Made by a program: the position numbers and the translations under genes
Notes under the pieces: model-generated
The model's input: only the letters and a program-made list of their open reading frames with translations
What the model was told of the DNA's origin: nothing
Databases searched by the model: none
NCBI RefSeq assembly: GCF_030052815.1
Contig: NC_079510.1
Coordinates: 50,868,725-50,932,724, forward strand
Direction of reading: 5' to 3'
Source of the DNA: Hevea brasiliensis
Lineage: Eukaryota > Streptophyta > Magnoliopsida > Malpighiales > Euphorbiaceae
Length of the DNA: 64,000 nucleotides
In this document: one piece after another, positions 56,021-64,000 of the stretch
Layout of the letters: every line of letters starts with the position of its first letter
Position numbering within the stretch: position 1 is the stretch's first letter

Positions 56021-56567
56021 TGGGCTGTAACACCCTAGGCAAATCCCACATCGACAAAACACGGGAGAGATGCTGGGTTCATAAGTTGATAGTTCGTAAC
56101 CCCTATTGACGCGTTTTAAAACCGTGAGGGCTTCGGCCCAGAGCGGACAATATCACTAGTGGGCCGGGCCATTACATTTGTGGTATCGAGCGCTCGCGTG
56201 CAACCTTGAACGATGGTGGGGCAAACCTCGAGGACGCCGAGTCCCATAAGGGGTGGATTGTAACACCTAGGCAAATCCACATCGACAAAACACGGGAGAT
56301 CTTTGGGTTCATAAGTTGATAGTTCGTAACCCTATTGGCGTTTTAAAACCGTGAGGCTTTGGCCAGGCGGAAAATATCACTAGTGGGTCGGGCCATTACA
56401 TTTGTTACAAATGTAATGGCCCGACCCACTAGTGATATTGTCCGCTCTGGGCCAAAGCCCTCACGGTTTTAAAACGCGTCAATAGGGGTTACGAACTATC
56501 AACTTATGAACCCAGCATCTCTCCCGTGTTTTGTCGATGTGGGATTTGCCTAGGGTGTTACATGGGC
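56021..56567 (+). mobile_element. TRIM with an extra inverted LTR and perfect 5-bp target duplication
   Basis: LTR 1 is 56026-56178 (TGTAACACCC..CCATTACA). Then come a tRNA-Met-type PBS, tggtatcgagc (56183-56193), a short internal region, a polypurine tract aaggggtgga (56248-56257) and LTR 2 in the same orientation (56259-56400). After 11 bp there is a third LTR in inverted orientation (56412-56562). The whole block is flanked by tgggc (56021-56025 and 56563-56567). The outer ends form ~150-bp inverted repeats. Confidence 0.8.
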
Positions 56568-57195
56568 GATCTCAATAGATCGGATTACATTTTCAAAAAG
56601 TCAGATTACATCATTTGGGCGACCTCAAGATCGGATTACATTAAAGATCTGATTACATCAAAAGGCCGATCTCTAAAGATCAGCCGAACATCCTATCTAA
56701 AGGGCCTATGTCAAAGCCTAGATTGTGACTGATCCAAAGGGTGTCATCGACCAGAACCGAGCCGCTGTCGGAACACCCAATGTGGAGGAAAGCCGCTGTC
56801 GGAACACCCAATGTGGTGAGAAGCCGAATAAACTTGGAAGAGCAACCGCCAAGGGTCGGCGGAACATTAGCAGTTTTCTCGGTCGAAATCGATTCGCCGA
56901 TTATACCGGTCGAACGACTCGAGATCGGCACGATCGAGGTCCGCGATCCAGATCGGTCAATTGGTCCAGTTCTCTCACCATCATCCGATAAGGTTATCAC
57001 GATTATTCGATCACCGGGATCGTAAATTTTCAGTCGGGGAATAAAGTGGTTCATCGGAAAGGGATCAAAAGCTACAAACGTGGCCGGAACTACTGCCGGA
57101 GCAGCTAGAACAGGAAAGTAAGAAGGGAGAGAGGAAAATCGAATGAGGGAAGTCTCTTCTGTCAGGGGTATATATATAGGGAGAAAATCAGGCAT
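56568..57195 (-). other. Element 4 LTR stretch with an unassigned antisense ORF
   Basis: Several cggattacat words lie at 56570-56670. A minus-strand open frame of 171 codons (57195-56680) has no recognised domain. Its ATG lies just upstream of an antisense TATATATA (about 57168-57175), so a transcript from that box would miss the first codons. Coding status is doubtful. Confidence 0.3.
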
Positions 57196-58769
57196 TTATT
57201 ACGAAGCAGAAAACGAAGCGGACGCTTCGGGAATCGAAGGGAAATTAATGCTTTGACCGAACCGGGCCTGATTAAGGAAAGGATCGGAATGATAGAGATA
57301 GGAAGAAAAGAGATCGGAAGGCAAAGAGAATAAGACAAATCCCAATAACTGTCACCAGAATCAGAGCCGAGGTAGTTAAAGCGTTGCAGACGAGATCTCT
57401 ACCGCACGCCTGAGAATCGCCCACAATGCTGACAGGTGCCAGAGTATGTCATGACAGTCCTGTACATCCCAATCTCCACCGTTGATCTCACTTGCAAGGA
57501 CGAGTCCAGAGCCTTTAGATCAAAGGAGAAGACGACAAGACCAGCGCCTTTTATTCCCAGCCCTTGGATCGCCCAGGTTAACGGGTTTGCATCACGATTA
57601 GAAGAAGAAAAGGACAAGTATCCTGAGAATGATCTCGGCCGTTCATTTTGATTCTCTTTAATTCTCAAGCATCCGATCATGTCCTTTGAAATCCTGACCC
57701 TCCATCTCCCTCAAAATAGATCTTGACCCTTCATGGAGAGCACCCGGTTCCTATAAATACCTGCATGAAAACTGTTCAAAGGGGGAGAAAAAAAAAAAGA
57801 AGGTTGTTACTATAGCGGAAGAACTCTGAAATTTAATTCAGATCGTTACTCCGCTTTCATAAGAAGAACTTTTGGAACCAGTTTTCTGAAGTGTTTTCTT
57901 AAAAAGATTTTGAATACCGAAACTCTCCATTTTCGGCTCGTTCATTATCCCGTAACGCTCACATTTTCATTTCCTTGTTATTTTCATTTTCTCTTCCATC
58001 GTCCATGCTCAATCTCATTTAAACTCGGGTACAATTCTGACTCAATTGCATTTAGAGAAGCACTCTTTGTTCCAAGGCGAACCTTAGCCTCCCGGCTATC
58101 AACTCGCAATCTTATTGCTATTCGTGATCTCGTAGTTATTTCAATAGATTTGGCTCCTTACAGGTAAGTGCTCATATTGCCATTTTTTAAGAGTTTGTTT
58201 TTATTTTACGCATTTCCATTGTTCTTTTTATGTATGTAACGTTCTCCAAGTTCATATTGTGCTAAAAAAAACCAAAAAATGTTATTCCCGAGTTTACTTC
58301 TTTAGTGATCAGTCCATTCTTTTCGTTAATCTTTGTTATTCCTAAATGCAAGTCTTCTAGTCCCTAGTAGCGCATAAGTGGTTGGATAAAACATAGGTAA
58401 CTGTATTTTGAGGGTCTCTTTAAAAGAGAGGGTCTAAATAACACGTCAGGGAAATAGCAAAATTGAATTACTAGGCTGACGTAGAAGGTGATCCGGCATA
58501 ATGCCATAAGGCGGAATAAAAACCAAATCTCAGATAGGAAAAATGGAACAGATAGGATACTGGCAAGGCGACCACATGGGAGGTCGGTAAAATTCAGTCC
58601 GGCGTCCCTTATTTAGTCACAAAGTACCAATGAGTTAAAAGAAGCCTTATTACGACCCTTGGCATCTTTGAATACTAGAACTCTTAAACTTAGGCTCTTA
58701 TGATATATAGCTGTGATCAAATTTCGAAGAGATCGAAAGAGTCTTTATCCGAGTCCCATTAAAATAAAA
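57196..58769. other. Element 4 LTR: sense promoter and R/U5-like region
   Basis: Contains the sense TATA box at 57752-57759 and a purine-rich gggggagaaaaaaaaaaag at about 57780. AT-richer downstream DNA follows. No ORF with recognisable content. Confidence 0.45.
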
Positions 58770-59215
58770 GAGATTGGAGGAGAGTTCTTATCCAGTTCTC
58801 AAACTAAAAATTTTAATAAATATTTAAAAAGGAGATCGGAGGAGAGTTCTTATCCGGTTCTCAAACTAAAAATTTTTAATAAATATTTAAAAGAGGTCGG
58901 AGGAGAGTTCTTATCCGGTTCTCAAACTAAAAATTTTAATAAATATTTAAAAGGAGATCGGAGGAGAGTTCTTATCCGGTTCTCAAACTAAAAATTTTTA
59001 ATAAATATTTAAAAGAGGTCGGAGGAGAGTTCTTATCTGATCCTCAAGCCAAAATTTTAATTAAAAGAGATCGGAGGAGAGTTCTTATCCGATTCTCAAT
59101 CCAAAATTTTAAAAGTGATCAGAGAAGAGTTCTTATTCGATCCAAAATTCGAATCTTAATCTAAAAGAGATCGGAGGAGAGTTCTTATCCGATTCTCAAA
59201 TTGAATTTTAACCAA
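58770..59215 (+). repeat. Tandem array in the element 4 LTR, about 61-bp then shorter units
   Basis: Five units near 58770, 58833, 58894, 58955 and 59016, then shortened units near 59068, 59116 and 59168. Each starts with a form of gagatcggaggagagttc. Alternate units (58833 and 58955; 58894 and 59016) resemble each other most in the first part, suggesting duplication of a two-unit block. Confidence 0.85.
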
Positions 59216-59608
59216 ATAACCCCTTCAGACAAAATTAACATACAACAGTAACTCACTAAGGTTGTCTCATTTACTTATGTATCTGGGTAATCCGAATTTA
59301 GTGAAAAATCAAATATTCCTTTTTGTTAAAAGGATTAACATTTCCATTCAAGCCCTCCTAACTAATTTATGAAGAACGCGAAGTTAAATCTACTTACCCT
59401 TATTGAGGGACGAGGTGGGGTGCCTAACACTTTCCCCACCCGTTTACGGACCCCGAACCTAGAATCTCTTTCTTGAAGTGGTTTCATTTCAATTTATTTT
59501 CACAAATGGTTTTCTTTAGTTTCCCTCAAAACTAAGGTGACGACTCCTCACTCTTTCCCACTTCGGTGAGGGTTCGTTCAGGCGACCGCAAAACTCCTTG
59601 CGACAGCT

Positions 59609-59626
59609 TGGCAACTCCACTGGGGA
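59609..59626 (+). other. Element 4 primer-binding site
   Basis: tggcaactccactgggga starts three bases after the LTR. It looks like the tRNA-Arg-type PBS described for Ogre-like elements, with one probable change (caa for cga). The exact tRNA was not checked. Confidence 0.65.
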
Positions 59627-60946
59627 TAAATTTTCGAACAACTTAACCCTGGTCCAGAGGTCCAAAAGTAGATTTAATTTTTCGATCAAATCATAGTTAG
59701 GTGGGCTCACTCGGTAATATTTTATATGTTAATTATTGTTATTCCTGCTAACCGTTTTGTTTGTCTTGTTTGTTTTATTTCTCGCAGCGCTCTTTGTTTA
59801 AAAAAAAAAGAAAAGAAAAGAAAAAAGAGAAAATTCCCCCATACTGGGAAGAGGTAAAGGTGTCCCTTCACACACTGAACACTCACACGAAGTCCTCACA
59901 CACTTCAGCCCTATACCCGGGCTTTCTTACCCTTTTAGGAAAATATGAGGGGGTCATGTAGCGATACCCGTGGGTTTTACCCCGTTAGTATCCGTGAAGG
60001 CTTCTGCTCAGATTGAAACTCGTTCTATTTACTGTGATACCCGTGGAATTTTCCCGACAGTATCATGGGGATAGAATGAGGCTCTACTGTTTACAGTAGG
60101 GGCAATTTGGGAACTTGTGACTTTTAGAAAATTAGACCTTGAGCTAAACTATCACGATAGCTGGAAGCCGTAGTAAGCTACCTTGTAAGATAGAACTATC
60201 CAATTAGGTAGCACCCATCCGGTATCAGGAGTCTCCCTATTCTAGGACAAAAGGGGCACGCTTACTCTTACCCTATTCTGCCTCAGTTTTCTTTTGTTCG
60301 TTTTTGTGAGGGTAATCTTGAATTCTACTGAAACACCTACACATTTTCCTACTTTGATAAATGTGTATGTGTCACCCTGTCAACAGTATAATTCAAAATT
60401 ATCCAAATTTATCCTGCTAACGAGTTTTTCCCGCAAGCATCATCAAACCAAAAGTCTGTAAAAGGATAAGCATCATTTTTTACATGGCATCCTCGAGTCA
60501 GTCAGCAGAAGAAGTTCTTAGACTAGAACAGAATGCTAAACCATTGTTGAACCTATGAGGCAGTTTGGGCCATGGTTTAGCAAAATTGTGAATGAATAGT
60601 GTAACTCCCGTAGGGACTCCCTTGCTAGAGTTATGCGGAAAATTGAAAGCGCCATATGGACAAGTACCATAGAGGCGTGTTCAGTCCAGTCATTTACCGC
60701 TAGACTATCGAATGATGCCATGATAAAAGTGATGCAATTATCCTTCTGCAGATTTCATTTCTGGCTCTCAGATGCCACCGTATCCTTTGTCCACGTCAGG
60801 ACCCTATTTAATTTTCATCAAGATTCGCTAAAAATTTCTTTTATTCCCTACAGGAAATCAACATTACTTTAAACAAGGCAAGTCTGACCAAGCACACGGT
60901 TCAACCCAAACGAGTGTACTTAACAAGATCTCGAACAAAAAAGATA
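59627..60946 (+). other. Element 4 leader with a possible eroded ORF1
   Basis: Non-coding at first, with an A-rich tract at about 59800-59832. From the ATG at 60484 a protein-like stretch is readable through several stops (start MASSSQSAEEV; later FISGSQMPPYPLSTSGP). Tat/Ogre elements often carry an ORF upstream of gag; this could be its remnant. Confidence 0.35.
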
Positions 60947-62889
60947 ATGGAAGACCAGGAACAAGTACAGAACCTACAAGGGCAAGTCTCCGAGTTGAAG
61001 GATCAGGTCTCAGAACTTATGAGACTAATGAGGGAGATGTCCCAGAATAAACCTGCTTCAGAACCAAACTTGCCATTACCTCCTCCACCACCTACAAAAA
61101 ATGATCCGCACCAAGCTTCAACTTCTTTTACCTTTCAGTCACCTATTCCAGACCCGACAATCACTGTCAATCCGGCTACCACGAATAATGACCTACCTTA
61201 CTCTCATTACTCAGCTGTTTCAAACACCGACCCATACCCTTCAATCCTAATCCCACCAGTACACTCCGCCCCTCATCTCCCAACTGGGGGAGTATTTCAT
61301 GCAGTGGGAGGAGAAAATAAGACGAAAGAAAGCGAGAAACTATCTGCTCTAGAGGAGAGATTGAGAGCAATCGAAGGACAAAATATGTATGGTTCAGTCG
61401 ATGTGGCATCGCTTAGACTTGTGCCTGATGTAGTGGTGCCGCATAAGTTTAAAGTCCCGACAAGTACACCGGGAACTCAGACCCCCGAATCCACCTGGCA
61501 ACTTACATTGCCAAAATGTCTGCCTTGACAGAAGATGACAGACTTCTCGTCCATTTCTTTCACGAAAGCCTCTCCGGAGCAGCCCTGAGATGGTGCATTC
61601 AGTTGGATAGGAGCAAACTGCGCTCCTGGAAGGATTTAGCTGACGCCTTCTTAAAGCAGTACAAATTCAACTGTGATGTGGCCCCCACAAGGAGGGACCT
61701 TCAGAACCTAGTGCAGAGAGACAGGGAAAGCTTCAAGGAGTATGCCCAAAGATGGAGAGAAAATGCTGCAGAAGTATATCCTCCAGTGACCGACAATGAA
61801 CTTTGTTCCCTGTTCATTGAGACATTGAAGGCTCCCTATTTCAATTTGATGATTGGGAATACTTCCAATAGCTTCTCGGATATCATCCAAGCCGGTAAAA
61901 GAATAGAGGCCAACCTCAGGATGGGACGACTGCAGGACGTGAATGAGAATCCTGCGAAGAAAACTGCCAATTTTGGCAAGAAAAAGGAGGGTGATGTGCA
62001 TTCCATCACCCGGCAAAACAATTATTCCCCACTTCCCCAAAATAACTACCGGCCATATCCTTCCCCTCATGGCCAAACCATCGCAAACATTCCGCCTCCT
62101 TTCCCGAATTATCCACACCCGCACCCACAGTATCCCCCACCTACAAATTACCAACCTAGACCACCTCCTCCTCTTGCTCAACCGAGACCACCACAAAACA
62201 ATCCAAGACCCCTAAGAAACCCTGATCCACCTCTTCCCCTCCCGCTCAGTGAAATATACCGATACTTTGTCGGTATAAACCAGATAGTACCAGTTCCTCT
62301 AGACCCAATTCAGCCTCCATACCCCAGGTGGTATGATGCCACTGCCCGTTGTGAGTATCATAGAGGGGCACAAGGGCACTCAACTGACAACTGCGGAGCA
62401 CTCAGGGGAAGAGTGCACGCTTTAATCCGGAACGGGTGGCTGAAAATTGAGGAAAATAGTTCCCTCCCCAATGTTACCTCAAACCCATTGCCCAACCATA
62501 ATGCAGGCAATGGTGTAAATATGATAGAGTCTGACAGAGAAAGGTCGACACCGGAGGTAGACAAGCTGATTCCTCACTTTGAGGAAATTTTTGCCGTAGC
62601 CGTGAAGGAAGGCTATCTTTGCCCTCAAGTATCAGGGTCAGTAAAGGATACGGGATGTCCTTACCATGGAGGGGCAGCTGATCATGAGCTGCGGGACTGT
62701 GAGGGATTCAAGCAAGAGGTTCAGAACTTGTTATTCCTCAAAGCTCTAAGATGCCAAACAAGGTTGAAGACGGAAGGGGGAGTGAACACAACTAGATACA
62801 GCCAGAATGCTTCTACCCCTAAACCCAGAATCACCTTCTCACCCCCAGTAGCCTCACCGCTAGTAACGGTTATCCGAACTCCACCTTAG
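60947..62889 (+). pseudogene. Element 4 gag with one frameshift
   Basis: The ATG at 60947 (in frame with an upstream YLTRSRTK stretch) begins a coiled-coil N-terminus (VQNLQGQVSELKDQVSEL) and a Pro-rich linker. Near 61455 the frame breaks; the continuation is one frame over, entering the Gag core at 61516 (HFFHESLSGAALRWCIQLD, DAFLKQYKFN, RDRESFKEYAQRWRENA). A Pro-rich region and a CX2HX5HX4C knuckle (CEYHRGAQGHSTDNC) follow. The frame ends at a TAG (62887-62889). It would form the particle shell. Confidence 0.85.
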
Positions 62890-64000
62890 CTCCCTGTCAC
62901 CAGTACTCACGCTGTCCCTTGGAACTATAATTTCCAAGTTTTCACTCAAGGAGCATCAAGCAGTACATCAGCTCCTAATCTTGCCTCACCTCCGGCACCA
63001 CCAAAACCATATTTTACTCCTCATGAGCATTTTAAAATGACTTATGCCGGACCTACCACCAGTACTACTCCCCAGGTTAATCTTCAGCCCGTTGCTGCCA
63101 CAAAATCCTCCTCGCTTGAGCAAGAAGTCGAGTTCGTAACTCGAAGTGGGAGGTGTTACGGGAACGAAGAGAAAGAAAAGAGAAAAGGGAAAGTAAAGAT
63201 GGGAGAGTCACTGAAGAATACTGAAGAGGAGGTTGAAAAGACAGAGGAACTAGAGCCTGCCGGACATAAAGAAGAGGAGGAGCTGCTGCTCCAAATAATG
63301 AAACAGAGTGAGTATGATGTGGTGGAGCAGTTAAGAAAGACACCTGCCCGAATTTCACTGTTATCGCTGATCTTGAGCTCAGAAGTGCACCGACAAGCCT
63401 TGCAGAGAATCCTGGATCAGGCCTTTGTAAACCCCGACATCACTCCGGGGCAGTTTGAGAAGATAGTGGGACAAATCCAGGCATCCAGTTTTGTTACTTT
63501 CTCGGAAGACGAGATAGACCTAGCGGGTTTAAGACACACTAAAGCTCTGCATGTAACAGTGAAATGTAAGGGTTGTATAGTAGCCAAGGTACTTATTGAT
63601 AACGGATCAGCTCTCAATGTGCTCCCTAGTGCTACCTTGGCTAGGTTGCCAGTTGACCAATCAGATATACGTCAAAGTGCTATAGTGGTAAGAGCCTTTG
63701 ACGGTACCAGAAGAGAAGTATTGGGAGATATTGATTTACCACTCCAAATTGGCGCATGCACCTTCAACATCACATTCCAAGTGATGAATATTGAGTCGGC
63801 CTACACTATGTTGTTGGGGAGGCCTTGGATCCATTCTGCGAACGTCGTTCCCTCAACTCTGCACCAAAAGATAAAATACATTATGGACGGCAAAATCATC
63901 ACTGTAAGAGGAGAAGAAGCCATTTTGGTCACCAAGCCACAATCACTCCCTTATGTGGAAGCGGCCGAGGAGTCGTTGGAAAGTTCTTTCCAGGCCCTCG
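62890..64000 (+). CDS. Element 4 gag C-terminus and protease, same frame as gag, runs off the window
   Basis: Directly after the TAG the same frame stays open to the window end (370 codons). It has a Pro/Ser-rich piece, a highly charged segment, then a retropepsin-like domain with the active-site triad in LIDNGSALNVLPSATL (about 63595-63642) and the later MLLGRPWIHSANVVPSTLHQ that is typical of Ty3/gypsy proteases. Reverse transcriptase is expected further downstream. Only the TAG separates it from gag. Confidence 0.85.

Larger units (their letters stand above)
53128..59605 (+). repeat. Element 4 5' LTR, about 6.5 kb
   Basis: Begins TGTCGACACC and ends CTTGCGACA, giving TGTCG/CGACA inverted termini, three bases before the PBS. 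The left end is fixed by the abrupt break in element 3 integrase. The LTR carries an antisense spliced gene, a TRIM, a tandem array and, at 57752-57759, a sense TATA box (tataaata) followed by a purine-rich start region. Only one LTR copy is visible. Confidence 0.78.
53128..64000 (+). mobile_element. Element 4: Tat/Ogre-like Ty3/gypsy retrotransposon, 5' part
   Basis: Inserted into element 3 integrase after ggaac (53123-53127, expected as its target duplication; the other side is outside the window). It has a very long LTR, a PBS of the type tggcaactccactgggga, a leader of about 1.3 kb, gag with a Cys/His knuckle, and a protease-like domain running off the window. Very long LTRs and this gag/protease style are typical of the Tat/Ogre lineage. 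Codon and base composition are clearly more GC-rich than in elements 1-3. Confidence 0.85.

Noticed and set aside
56401..56411. Simple palindrome at the TRIM junction as an independent element
   Set aside because: It is explained by the meeting of a direct and an inverted LTR copy, each with its short tttg flank.
58713..58991. Plus-strand ORF with repeated peptide units
   Set aside because: It is a translation of the 61-bp tandem array; the frame changes between units.

Overview
This is nuclear DNA from a eudicot plant. Three things show it: cysteine-rich receptor-like kinase (CRK) genes with the usual plant exon structure, Ty3/gypsy retrotransposons of the Athila and Tat/Ogre type, and very AT-rich spacers. 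The species cannot be fixed from sequence alone. No RNA gene, plasmid or bacterial feature was seen.

Layout. (1) 1-6320: two same-strand CRK genes on the minus strand. One (A) is cut by the window edge. The other (B, 3514-6169) is complete and its seven exons join in one open frame of 666 codons. Between them is a ~1 kb MITE-like insertion flanked by 12-bp direct repeats. (2) 6325-32059: a nested retrotransposon block. Element 1 (Athila-like, TSD gggta, 1.6-kb LTRs, decayed gag-pol, an env-position ORF, a striking 73-bp palindromic array) is interrupted by element 2 (18873-30004, TSD gaacc, nearly intact gag-pol). Element 1 landed 150 bp upstream of the CRK B start codon. (3) 32065-46335: spacer, an intronless SnRK1-alpha (KIN10-type) retropseudogene, a third CRK (C, 37105-40465) whose eight exons join in frame but carry one internal stop, three diverged tandem copies of the CRK C upstream region, and a small TRIM next to a copia fragment. 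(4) 46336-53127: element 3, another Athila-like element, cut by element 4. (5) 53128-64000 and beyond: element 4, a Tat/Ogre-like element with a ~6.5-kb LTR. That LTR holds an antisense two-exon gene of about 603 codons, a TRIM with an extra inverted LTR, and a 61-bp tandem array. Leader, gag and protease follow; the rest lies outside the window.

How it fits together. The host content is a tandem CRK cluster (secreted Gnk2/DUF26 ectodomain, membrane span, Ser/Thr kinase). It is heavily invaded by transposons, some in gene-proximal positions. The most unusual signals are non-coding. Each of the three Athila-like elements has, at the same place upstream of its LTR TATA box, its own family-specific set of short palindromic words, preceded by a GCCGA-type word. 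In element 1 the same word is also amplified into an 11-unit array between pol and the env-position ORF. Elements 1 and 2 also share a second internal polypurine tract about 1.5 kb before the true one, and all three share an acceptor-like motif just before gag.
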